Assembly: GCA_016800925.1 (NCBI GenBank)
Contig: JABCPU010000082.1
Span: 145,979-209,978 of the forward strand
DNA length: 64,000 nucleotides
Source: Suillus spraguei
Taxonomy: Eukaryota > Basidiomycota > Agaricomycetes > Boletales > Suillaceae
Direction of reading: 5' to 3'
Part shown: piece by piece, positions 37,286-48,824 of the stretch
Numbering within the stretch: position 1 is the stretch's first letter
Layout of the letters: each line of letters begins with the position of its first letter
Translations under genes and position numbers: made by a program
Notes under the pieces: model-generated
Database searches by the model: none
What the model was told of the DNA's origin: nothing
The model's input: the letters and a program-made list of their open reading frames with translations, nothing else

Positions 37286-40200
37286 GCATAGTTTCGCCTT
37301 AGGACACTTCGCCAAACTGCCGCGTCCAAACTCTTCGCCTTCACCGCCATTTGCAAGAAATGCATCTGGGCGCGCGGATTCGTCTAGAAGACAATTCTTG
37401 AGCTCTAGACCCGCAAAACGTCACCTGGGACCGTTTGGGGCTACCGTAGCAACTGTTCAACCAGATCATACTAATATGGAATTGAGTTCAACCTATCACG
37501 CAGGGTCTTCGAGGTAGGAATTATGCTAGCTCACTAAGTATAAGGGAGCTCACACACCCTACTCAATCCAGCGATCAGTCAAGTAGTGAAACAGCCGACG
37601 AGGATTCAGATGACGAGCCTTGTGGTGTTCGAGGGCGCCGTCCTTCTCAAAAAGGCCTGCGGAAAGACGTTCGAGACGCCGTCAGGAGCAAGCGGCACCC
37701 AACGTCTCCTTCTCAACAGAGGTCCGGTCCCATGCCTCTTGATCACATTAACGATGGCAAGCAAATTGGCTCTTTGCCACGAAGAATGTCATTCACTCGT
37801 TCACGCTCGCCTCATCCACGAACCTTCGACAATGCCACTAGTGCAGTATACCCACCTTCTGGAGCTTCTTCATTCCCTCAGCGGCACAAACTACTTCCAT
37901 TTGTGCACACTCTATTGCCAGCAACGATAACTGGTAGCCTTTCCCTCCCACGCCTTGGAACTTGGACATTTTGCATGGACACTAGATATATGGGAGAATC
38001 ACTTCTTCTCATCGGATCTTTAGCTTTTTTCAACAAGAAACTTTCTGATAACACTCATGACATCATTGACTTGTCAATGTCCGCAGGTGAATATATTATC
38101 CACACATCTGCAAAGTTTTGTCTCAGTACTGACTTCCGACTTCAGAAATGTACATCCTCCTTATCATAGCTGTAATCTACATTATACGTGCGCACACCAT
38201 ACTACCGCAATCCAACGCCGCTGTACCCACTGCTCCAGAGTCTCGCCGTACAGCGTCACCTCGTACTGAGATTCGTGAAATTAGACGCAGTGGCTCCCAA
38301 TTGAGCCCTACAATTAAACCGCGCTTTAGTTTTATTTGGATGAGTGTCCCAAAGAATTACAGGCATGTCTGTTTCTCAGGCATTCATTTTCACCGGAATG
38401 AACTCCTCACAGGGAATCTCCGAATGATGGCGTTCTTACAGGGCTCCTACTTCCACCCATGATTGCGCTAGCACTATTATACTCAGCCTTGCGGCAGGTT
38501 CACTCCCCTTTGTCTGATCCCAATCTTCCTCTACCTCATTGGTTGATAGAAGCTCCCTGTGTACTCCATAACCCTCGATCACCTGATTCTGCTATCGATG
38601 CCCTCATACAATCTCGTCGTGGCCTAGTGGATTATTCCACAATGTGTTCGTTTATATTATTGGCCCAAGTATGTTCGTCGTGGATCATTGAGACCCGCTA
38701 TCGCGGACGTCCCAGTGTCCCTGAGGGAGAGCGTGGCTCTGTTCCTCGTAGTGAGATACGTAGAACATGGCTTTACGTGCTCTTCACTTTCGGTATGACC
38801 ATGCTGGCTATTACTGTTCGATATCTTTTTGCGCTGGCGGAGATTTCTATATGGCGAAGTAAATCAATTTATTTTTTAACTCTGCTGAGATGTTCATACC
38901 TTGATTTCCCAGATATCAGCTATCTCGATATTGGCATTGGCTCATTGTTCTACCAACTTTGCTTATACAGTGCCCTTCGTCTAGCGCATGGTGGGTTCAC
39001 GCTGGGTGAATTGGCCCTCGTCTGCTTCGGCGGGCTGTCCTTGGCTACGGAACTGCTGGGATTGACTAGAGCAAGGGTCTGTTGGGTTTTCGCCTCGAAA
39101 AATCTTCATACTGACTTCTTGCTAAGATATGGCCAAAAACAGCACCATTCATCGAGACCTACCGCCTACCAACACCCCTGTTGATTTTTCAGATTGCGCT
39201 GATCGCAGGTTCTTTCATCACTGGCTTCCTACTTTCTCCTCTTCTTGCCCTATCACGGCATATTGCACAACGACCGGTGAGACGTCTTCGACTCCCACAG
39301 GAGAAGCAACGGCATCGACGAGCTCTTGCCGCGGGTTTCTACATCGGAACCATAATCATTGTAGTTGGCCTTATTGGTTCTTGGACCTGGTGGAACCTCG
39401 GACGTAGAAATCCGTGGCTTTGGACTATTTTTTGGCTCCTTGAAGGGCGTAAGAAGTGGAGCCGACCCATGCTTCTTGCCTACTGGGGCCTTCTCGGAAG
39501 CATCAGCGTTGCCGGATGGAACCGACAGCTATCAAGGTCAAGGCGGTACAGGCATAGAAACACGAGCGGGGGTACACAAGATAATGTGATCGTTCCATCT
39601 GCTGCGAACTCGAATCAGAAACCACAAACGGATATATCTTCATCCGGCGCCACCACTACACTTGGGCTTACATTCCCCAACTTGGTTAATCTCCCTAATC
39701 TGTCCAATGGTTCACAAGTCGCCACAGAATTGTTGGATGCCGCGGATAAGCACGTTCCTACACTTGGTATCAATGCGAGGCGCAAGTTCTTCCACGCGTT
39801 GGCAGTTGTTATGTTCTTGCCTGGAGTAGCTGTTGACGTCAGTAGTTTTCTGTCACCCATACTATCAGTGGTCTAACGAATATCTAGCCCGCATTCACTC
39901 ACTTGTCCTTCAGTGCAGCATTTGCGCTCTTTATCTTTGCAGAGTATGTCAGATACTTTGCCATTTATCCTTTCGGTGCGGCTGTGCACCTGTTCATGAA
40001 CGAGTTCCTCGAGCAAAAGGACAGCGGAACTGCTATCCTCAGTCACTTTTATCTGCTTACCGGTTGCGCGGGCCCATTGTGGCTTGAAGAGTACGTTTTT
40101 GACCTTGATAAAGTTTCAAGCATGATCTAAATTATCGAATTATTGTAGCCCATCGCAGTTGTTACAATATACCGGTATCCTCGCTTTGGGTATTGGCGAT

Positions 40201-40592
40201 GCTCTGGTTAATTTTCTTTCCGCCTTTGTGAATTCTAAAAATTGACAATTGAATTGAATGTTTTTGTCAGGCATCTATTATTGGGAAACGCGTTGGTCGG
40301 CACCGTTGGTCTTCAACATCCTCTAAAACCTTAGAAGGAAGCGCCGCGTTTGTGCTGTCCCTTGTGGCTTGCACGTGGCTTTTGAGACTTTGCGGACTTA
40401 CGGAAGAATTTTCGGTGAGTTCATCCGCTTCTCAGAGGTACCCCTCAATCTAATGCAACCCTGAAACCGCAGACATTGCGCTATTCCATTGTGGTCACTC
40501 TCTCATGTGTACTCGAGGCCCTATCAGACCAGAACGATAACTTGACTCTACCGTTGTATATGTGGAGTTTACTAGTAGCTGTCGATGTATAG
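37286..40592 (+). CDS. SEC59: Dolichol kinase (Sec59-like)
   Basis: A CTP-dependent enzyme of the ER membrane that makes dolichyl phosphate for N-glycosylation. The N-terminus is disordered and Arg/Ser-rich (RSKRHPTSPSQQRSG); its first codon is unresolved because no in-frame ATG precedes the coding-like stretch from 37286 (the first is at 37475). Membrane segments follow (MYILLIIAVIYII, VLTGLLLPPMIALALLYSA, AALFIFAEY-like). The kinase core has RRKFFHALAVVMFLPGVAV, AIYPFGAAVHLFMNEFLEQK and ILALGIGDALASIIGKRVGR, the CTP-binding signature, with TLEGSAAFVLS after it. Stop TAG 40590-40592. One intron (38363-38412) has a GC donor. Long N-termini are common in fungal dolichol kinases. Confidence 0.9.
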
Positions 40593-41104
40593 TGAAGTTG
40601 CCAATATTTTTGGGGATTGTTACGAAACATGGACACAGGATGGCGGGCATGACGGAAGACACTTGTGCCCCATGTTAATTTTCATTAATGTTTCGACTAA
40701 ATTCGCAAAAAAAGAATGTAAACAAAAATGGAAGGCCTAGATTTGACCTTGGTTCCTGATTGGTCCTGACGTCAAGAAGGCACGGGGTTGGGGTGCTTAG
40801 TAAGCACGTCAATAACCCTTCTTCGATGAAGGAGACCGACTTCACATATCCTCTCTACTTTACCATCACCACCGACGACAGAACTGGACGTTCTGTCCCT
40901 GACCTCATCATTGTTGTCGTCGTCGTTCGTCAATATTATCAATTGCTTCCTTTGAATTGTGGTCAACTTCCCATTTCAGTATCCTCCGGGTAATGGCCGC
41001 AGCCTTCAACCAGTGATCGTCGCGTAGCTGTACCTAGTAATTGTTTCACGACTACTTGGAGGATACTGTGCATTCGTACTGCATAAGCACTTCGAACTAC
41101 TATC
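40593..41104. other. Spacer upstream of the histidine kinase
   Basis: A 512-base gap. It contains a GTCGTC/GTTGTT-rich run near 40910-40930 and no supported gene. Confidence 0.4.
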
Positions 41105-44100
41105 ATGCAATCCTCGACAATAACGAATACAGCTCTAGATCCACTTCCATCATCTCTACCTCTCGCAAAGCCCTTTTCTTTACCATCAGCATTTCAAATG
41201 CCCATTCCGTGTCTGCCCAAGCTGAAGCAACGAAGTCCTCGACTTCCGCGACCAGCAACTGCCTCTATGGCAGAGGGCACTCAATCATACCTACCCCCTG
41301 CGCCCCGGGTACCATGTTTACATGATAGTCATATCCCCAGGAGCCCGGATCCTCGTGTAGTAAGTGTCTCTTTTGGATACACGTAGGGTCACTGCACTAC
41401 TATGACAGATTTCTTCAAAGGATGTAGATAATACTCGAGACACCAATGCCTCATCCATGAAGTCATTTGAAGTACGCCCTACAGACATAGGTGTGTGCCT
41501 CCCCGTTTTAATCAGCGTAAATTCTGAGTATCTTCTTAACAGTGTCAACTTACTTAGCTCCATCTGGTAGTCCTTGTGAGACCCTTGCCGCGGCAGCGAG
41601 TGTTCCTGGCGATACTACTCGACCCGACATAGACGGGGCCGAGCACGACTGGGCTACCTTCATGACTGCTTACGCATTGGGTCAATGGCACCCTCATCAA
41701 ACGCCTCGTCATCCGCGTTCAATGATGTCTACTCCTATCATGCGGGAAGGCTCTCCGCGAGACAATTTTGCGTTGAGACATGATCCTGCATCAATTATCG
41801 TCGAATCGCCGCAGCTTTCTCGTCCTGTGTCGCCTGCCTACCACACATTTTTTTCCTCCTCGGCTTCCAATGGCAGTAGCAATGAGACAGAGTTCAAGCC
41901 CGCTCCCGAGAAAGCGGTGATGGTCTCTGATTTTCCTTCGTTCATCTATCCTAACAAACTATCGTCAAATATTTCACCAAAGCCATCGTCGCTTAGCGGC
42001 CGCAGATTACGCAAATCATTCACAGATCTGCGACACGTAACAGGAGGGCAGCCAATGCATCTCCCTTTAGATGGGGCACAGGCTTTTAGCATTAGTCCAG
42101 AGGCAACTGCCGCAGCTGCAACCATGCGATGGGCAGCAGCTCGCGTTAATTTGTCTCCTCTTGCGTTGCCCTCTCCTGAGCATGAGCTAACTGATCCAAT
42201 GCGAGGTGTGCATGCAGCAATACCAGGATCACACCCGACTGTCAGTAGCCCCCCTGCCCATCCGACAACCCCCGGCATGTCTCGAGTTCGCACAGGCAGC
42301 TTTTGGGAGGGCACACAAGATGTCGAAGATGAATCAACTGTGCTCGCCCTACCCGGATCGTTACCCAGAACCCCTTTACGCAACATAACTGAGGGAGAGT
42401 TATATGCGTCTCTTCCCCCGCCAGCCTCCGTCCCACTGCAGCGTAATTATTCACCTGAGCCGACAGAGGAAGGCGATTACTTCACCGCAGTCAGTACATC
42501 CGCTTCAGAGCAATTTCCCATGACCCCCGAACCCGCTCAACTTTGGCAGGACTACGTAAATCACAGACGTGAACCCGGAACAATGGAACTCAACGTTTGT
42601 ACGGCTCCACCACTCCCACGAAGGATTTGCTTGACAAGGCAAACCTCTTCTCCTCTGCCCGACAGCAACGGAAGAGATCGTGGCTTACCAGGCGGACGAT
42701 CAGTGTGCGACTCAGTCAATAGTTTTCGTGCTGGTCGATCTGTGAAGGAGGAGCAGATGTTCCTAGATCTTGGCTATTTAGCTCCCCCGAACCCTCCGGA
42801 CGAACTCGAGCGAAGGCGTGCTCTATACAAGTATATCCGTTTTTCACCTTTGAAGGTCATCTCAGAGAGCATGTGAAATAGGTTTAACCTCTGGAACACC
42901 GGCCCCGACATCAACTTCGATCGCATTGCACATCTGGTCAAACTTGTCTTCAACACTAAGTGCGTTTACATATCTCTCATCGATGGCACAGAACAGTGAG
43001 TATTAGTCTGACTTCAATGCGAATTTGTTAATAATCACCATTACAGGTGGTTCAAATCACAGTGTATGGTGCTCAATTTTTGTCATCCACGTACATCTCC
43101 AATTTTTTGCAGGTGGAATGACTTTAAAGCGCAGTGCAAGATTGACGTCCTTCTGTGCACACGCTATACTGCAAAGGTGTGGATATCTCCCCCTTGGGAA
43201 CTCTAGTCTTACTGTCCGCAGGGGTGATGAACCAACTGTTATCTTGGACACGAAGTTAGACTGGCGGTTTGCTAAGAATGTTAGTGCACCTTGATGTGAA
43301 AGTTCATCTGACCAACATACTGAATGCAGCCTCTGGTTACCGGATTTCCAAATGTTCGCTTCTATGCTGCGGCTCCTTTGAGAACCTCTGATGGATTCAA
43401 CATTGGCAGGTAACTTGAGTCGCTATTTATGCGACATACTCAGTTGACGTACCACGTATTTCAGTCTTTCTTTGATTGATGATTCACCACGGCAGGATTT
43501 CGCCCCGCGTCAGCGACACACTTTGAAAGAATTTGCGGTATTTGGTGGTTCATTTAATTGTTCTGAGTCTGTTAACACGAGTCTAGGCTGTTGTGATGCG
43601 TGAGATGGAATTGTGGCGTGATAAAGTGAGCTGAGTCAGCTGTTGCTTCTGCCCGTAAACTAACCACCCCAACCTAGATCCAACTGCGCATACGAGACAA
43701 AATCCAGACCTCCGTGAGCACCGTCTGCCTCGGTACTATCCGCTGTACGTCAACTCACTGCATCTCAGATGGAGCAATTTAGTCGAGAGTGCCTTGAGAT
43801 CGACCAGAAAGATGCAAACATGGATGATGACCCTTATGCTAACGCGTCCATGGACAGAGTGTATGATCGTGCAGCAAGACTTGTGAAGCGCACTTTAGAT
43901 GTCGAGGAGGTGGTAGTCATGGATGTTTCACACTGCGAAGTACTGGAGACGCTAAGTGCCGAAGCAACGATATCTGTTGCCATGCATCGTGGGGATCCAC
44001 AATTCCGACCAACATCCCGCACACTGACAGCGGATGAATACCACAAGCTAAACGCGTTCTTTGATCAATATCCTGACGGCAAAATATCTGAAGGGATTTT

Positions 44101-47005
44101 ACCAGTCTGCTTCCGTCCTTTTATCCCAACGCACATACAGTATGCACTCAGTACGTCTTTCTCTATGTTGATATTCTTCTAGTCCACTCACGATATATGC
44201 TAGCTGTTCCTGTTTTCAATATCGACAAAAGGCCGTTTGCCTTGATTTGTGCTTACAATGCCACTGATTCATCACGGCGATTTGTAAGGATACAGCTAGT
44301 TCAGGGAGACACCTCCATCCTGACTTTATTTTTAGCTCGAGGGACACGAACTGTCTTATCTTCGTGCTATAGGTTAGTTCCCCGGGTTTCATCTCAATTA
44401 TCACTGAGAGAGAATAGGTGTCATCATTCTCTCCGCTGTCCTCAAGAGGAGGATGATGCTGGCCGACCAAGCGAAGAGTTTATTTATATCCAAGTTTGGT
44501 GCATGCTTCGCTTTCATATACATTGCTAATTCCTTTCAAAAGCATATCTCACGAGCTTCGTACTCCTTTGCACGGGGTAAAGCTTGACGTCTTTGCTGGC
44601 ATGTCTTCTTTCTGATGGCTTTGCGTAGATTCTCGCTGCGGCTGAGTTACTTTCCGATACATCATTAAGTCATAGCCAGACTTCGTTCCTGCACACCGTC
44701 CAGGCATGCGGGACATCACTTGTTGAAACAGTCAACCACGTTCTCGACTTCACGAAACTTAGCGGCAATATGAAATCAGGTGGCGTGGACAATGTCATTA
44801 CGAGGAGCATGTGAGTCAAGATAGTTTTATGCATGTTATTGACGCTTACAGTTGACACATAGTGTGGATCTCGAACAACTTGTTGAAGAGGCAATCGACG
44901 GATCGTGGATCGGATACTGTGCCCGTACATCTGCCATTCGCGAGTCGGAAATTGGGAGTGTTTATGCTCCAGCGATGGAACAGCGGTCCTCGAGTGTTAT
45001 GGCTGCTCCAGCGTCTTCGAGGCACGTGGAGATTATTGTCGACATCGATCGACGTGAAGGCGTAAGTCCCTCAAGCTGTTTCTTCTTGTTGACCATTGAC
45101 TGTTGTGCAGGGATGGATTTTGAAGTGCGACAAAGGTGGTATTCGAAGGGTGCTAATGAACCTTTTTGGAAACAGCCTGAAGTTCACTACCGTAAGTATG
45201 ATCAAATGGCTCTTACGAGTGGTTCCTGACGACTGTACAGGATGGTTACGTTCATGTATCTTTGCGCCAAGTATCTGCGCCAAATGAAGAGCCTAGTATG
45301 GTGGAGTTATGTGTCAGTGATACGGGAAAGGTATTGGTCTGGGTGCGGCAGTTTATTCAATGCTGACACTTGGCACAGGGAATCAGTCAAAACTTTCTGA
45401 AGGTAATGTTTTTGCCAGACCAGCGGACATTGTTTACTGACAAAGAATTCAGAATCACTTGTTCCATCCCTTTTCCCAGGAGAACCCTCTACAAGCTGGG
45501 ACGGGCTTAGGCCTTGCGATTGTCAATAGCATCGTCCAGTCTCCAAGCGTGGGTGGAAAGGTGGAAGTATCCAGCGAAGAAAACGTTGGTACCGATATCA
45601 AGATCACCTTCCAAGCAGAAACTTTGGAAGATGGCGCGAGTGCTCTTCAAACTCCTTTTATGTTCGATGGTATTGCCCCCACCGTTACCTTCCTCGGATT
45701 CAGGCAGAAGAGCAAAGGTGTTCAGATGCTCAGTGATGTGCTTCGCAAGTACCTCCAGGACTGGTGGGGATTCAGAGTGCAGACTGACGGAGGTGAGTTG
45801 AGCGACATCGTGATCATAAACGAAGACTCGTCGCCTGTTGTTACCGCTCTTGAGAAAATGGACTACCGTCGGTCGTTCATTATCTTGTCTTCAAGTAGAG
45901 GTAGCCCGAGGGTCATGGGGATTTGCAGTTCCTACGAGAACTTTGGTGGTTTTTGTCGCATCGTTCACAAACCAGGAGGGCCTTTCCGATTGCGCGCTGC
46001 GCTGAAACATTTGCTTCGAGCCAAGCAAAGACGTCAACAACGTCTGCCGAGCTTCGCCAGCTCTGTGACCGGTCTCTCAGATGATAGCATCTCTCTGCAT
46101 TCCTCCATGCTTACGGACGACCTATCGAGTCCAGACCGGCATCGCCGTCCGAGTATTGATTGGGGTTCACACAATCGCTCACCTCCCGCATTTCCCAACT
46201 CCCCACCTGAAATGCCTGCATCACCGGATGTCGAGGAAGCGCCATCCTCTCCGGGGAACACTGAGTCTGAAAGTACAACATCAAGTATGTCAAATTCAAC
46301 AGTAACCATCGGTACGGACGGGATACTCCTGGAGTCATCAATCCGGACACTGGATTTAAATCGCCCTCGTCCAAAAATTTTGGTGGTCGAAGACAACAAC
46401 ATCTTGCGAAACTTACTGTGCGTCACTCAACTCCGCTATGTTTGCTGTGACTAATGTGCTCACTTCCCAGTATCAAGTGGTTGTTAAAGAAGGTGACGTC
46501 ACCTATCTGATAGCCCAATTAGCTTACTCATTTTTACAAGGGATTTGATTATCGTGAGGCTGTCGATGGTCGACAAGGAGTTGAGACATTTGAAACTGAA
46601 GGACCATTTGAGTAGGACCGTATTCTCTATGTGATTACAACTGGCTCATTGTTCGAATCTAGCGTCGTTCTTCTTGATCTGTCCATGCCTATCCTCGATG
46701 GTGTGTTCGGTGCCCAACTCATTCAAAGATTGTTCTCACATTTTTCATAGGGCTGGGTGCCACTGTCGAGATTCGCCAGCTTGAAAAAGTTCGAGAAAGT
46801 CGGCAGCCAAGCGTTATCCTAGCTTTGACTGGGATGTCATCCCTCGAAGACAAACGCAGGGCATTTGAGGCTGGCATGAGCGGATAGTAAGCATGGTTGA
46901 ATTTTTCAACCTCCCACTAATTGACGTTTTATTCGCACCAGTCTTGTCAAGCCCGTAGCATTCAGAACGCTCGAAGAGATGTTCCGCAAGATAGGGCTCT
47001 CATGA
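41105..47005 (+). CDS. GAF-domain hybrid histidine kinase
   Basis: A two-component sensor expected to autophosphorylate on His and pass the phosphate to its own receiver and then to a His-phosphotransfer protein. About 540 disordered N-terminal residues (from MQSSTITNTALDPLPS) lead to a GAF domain: FNLWNTGPDINFDRIAHLVK, VYISLIDGTEQWF, YAAAPLRTSDGFNIGSLSLI. The kinase part has the H-box NISHELRTPLHGI, the N-box VLMNLFGNSLKFT, the G1 box VSDTGKGIS and the G2 box GTGLGLAIVNSI. A Ser/Pro-rich linker precedes the receiver: ILVVEDNNILRNLL (acidic pocket), VVLLDLSMPILDG (phospho-Asp), LALTGMSS and LVKPVAF (conserved Lys). No membrane helices are seen, so it is a cytosolic sensor. All catalytic residues are intact. 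Confidence 0.92.
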
Positions 47006-47944
47006 CTCCTCATGCAAATCTGTCTGCCCATCTATAGACTTGCTTCACGTACGTACATTACACCGCCTAATGGCATGACCATACGATAGCATGATATCCA
47101 CGTTGCTCCGATGACATTCGATAATTGTTTTCGTTCAGTTCTTTTACACAACACGCCCCAATATCACATTCTTCCACTTAGTGATCGCATGTTTCATTTT
47201 TTGGATCGATTATTATTCTAGACCATGTATTATACCAAGGCAGTGTGTTACGATTGAATGCGGTGCATTTCACTGTTATATGAATGAATATCCTAATATT
47301 ATTGTACATCTAATTTAGGAGATCAAGCCACAACCCTGTTGACGATGGCGTATCTGTTCGATCGCGTGAGGCTCAAACTATGGTGTCTTCCCGAGTCCCA
47401 GAAACAGAAACGGACTTTTCTACACTTCCATTGGGCTTTTCCTGTAGCGACCTCCTAAACCAGCTGGAACATCTCTTGCATTCCCCGGCGTCATTATTAT
47501 CCAATTGAGATACATCCAAAACACACAAGGAATGAATCGAGTGCGCTAGATTTTGTCCTGCTGCGAAATTCTCGTGTGTGAAGGTATCGAAAGATGGCTA
47601 CAAGTCTAGCACTACCATCTGTTGTCTTCCGATGCCCAATCATACCATTGAAAACGTAAAACGAAGAGTAAAGAGCAAATTGCTGTTTTACATCCTTAAT
47701 AAGTTAGTGCAGCGACGCCCATTAAAGCCAATAGCCGTTTGATCCAAATTGGTATGCCAAATCAATGGAACAAGCTTTGGGTTTGAGGACAGTTTACACC
47801 AAGTTGACAGGTTATCTAGACGTTCATGGTGTGGTAGCCCTAGCTTTCCTGCCAATTGAGTCGAGAAAGAAATTGTAACAGCAAAAGCAGCTCACCTGCG
47901 GATAAAAGATGTAAATGCCGACAATATGATTGCTATATGGAGAC
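47006..47944. other. Convergent spacer with a coding-like open stretch
   Basis: This is mostly untranslated-looking, AT-rich sequence. At about 47320-47508, after a TTTAG acceptor-like site, a frame reads SVRSREAQTMVSSRVPETET and LLNQLEHLLHSPASLLSN before a stop. It could be an unannotated 3' exon; a strong GTACGT donor lies at 47049, just past the kinase stop. Confidence 0.3.
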
Positions 47945-48604
47945 TCAGATAACGCGACGTTCGCAGCGTGTTTCAGTATGAACGCTCTCGCAGTTCATGT
48001 CGCAGTATGGCATGGTGCATTTTTTGCATTTGTAAGCGCCCTTGTACCCACACACAGAGCATAAAAGACGTGGGGGCAACTGAGGGGGAGAAGTAACAGC
48101 TGTTAAATATGTTGGAACGTGGCAAGGAAGATTTGCTATGCGCTGGGGATGTCTTTGGTATTTAGAATGAGTCTTTGCAAGGAGAGGAACTGACCGATTC
48201 CTCGATTAGGGTGGCAAGATTCTTGCGATATAGGAGCGCGGTTCGAACTTTCATGGACGACTTTTTCTTCTTGGCATTTGGGTCGTTCAAGTAACGTTTA
48301 TCAGAAATGATCTGGCGGACACGATTCTTTCCACTTATGGCTCCCTCATCATTATCGTCGAGGGTGATCGAAGGCTCTGTATAATTGGAACGCTGTAGGA
48401 TGTTTAGAAATGTCGATGATGGCTGTATTTGAGTTGTCACCTCAAGCTCTTCAAGGTGGCGTTTGGTGCGTTTTGTAATTACGTCTGGAACAAGTGTCTG
48501 CTTCGTAGCATTGACATGTCTTGGGGCTTTAGTGGCATGAAAAATGAACAGATCTCGACGAGACAGCAAAGCATACCTTGTTCTCTTGCTCTCTTCGGTG
48601 CCAT
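47945..48604 (-). CDS. VPS71: HIT-type zinc finger protein, ZNHIT1/Vps71-like SWR1 subunit
   Basis: Predicted subunit of the SWR1 remodeller that deposits H2A.Z. Exon 1 starts MAPKRAREQ, a basic start usual in this family. A 50-base intron joins it to APRHVNATKQTLVPDVITKR and the next exon contains NDEGAISGKNRVRQIIS, then KVRTALLYRKNLATLIEES. The last exon has YLTAVTSPPQLPPRL and the zf-HIT finger: C-x2-C in LCSVCGYKG, C-x2-C in KCKKC, C-x3-C in YCDMNC, then H and C in VHTETRC. Stop TGA 47947-47945. All eight zinc ligands are present. It is divergent from the lyase-kinase fusion gene. Confidence 0.88.
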
Positions 48605-48824
48605 GAAAGGAGTTGACTAAGCGAGTAAAAGTCTAAGCACGCCATCCAATAACCTTGAGAATTATATTCCTTTTATAGTAAGCATATTCGTCAACAATGA
48701 TTAAAATGACGAATTCGCAGTTATTCGTTTCCGAATAGGGATAATGAGAGGCACGTGAGGAAAATGGGATCATCTATGTTATAGCTGGCTGGTACGACTT
48801 TCTCTCCCTCTAACCTATTTCACA
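48605..48824. promoter_or_regulatory. Divergent promoter region, ZNHIT1 / lyase-kinase fusion
   Basis: A 220-base gap between divergent start codons. A GCACGTGAGG sequence (48751-48760) contains a CACGTG E-box, the type of site bound by Cbf1-like factors that in yeasts control sulphur amino acid genes. That link is inference. Confidence 0.4.

Noticed and set aside
46034..46426. Minus-strand frame of 130 codons inside the histidine kinase linker
   Set aside because: It is antisense to a Ser/Pro-rich linker whose plus-strand frame is continuous with kinase and receiver domains.
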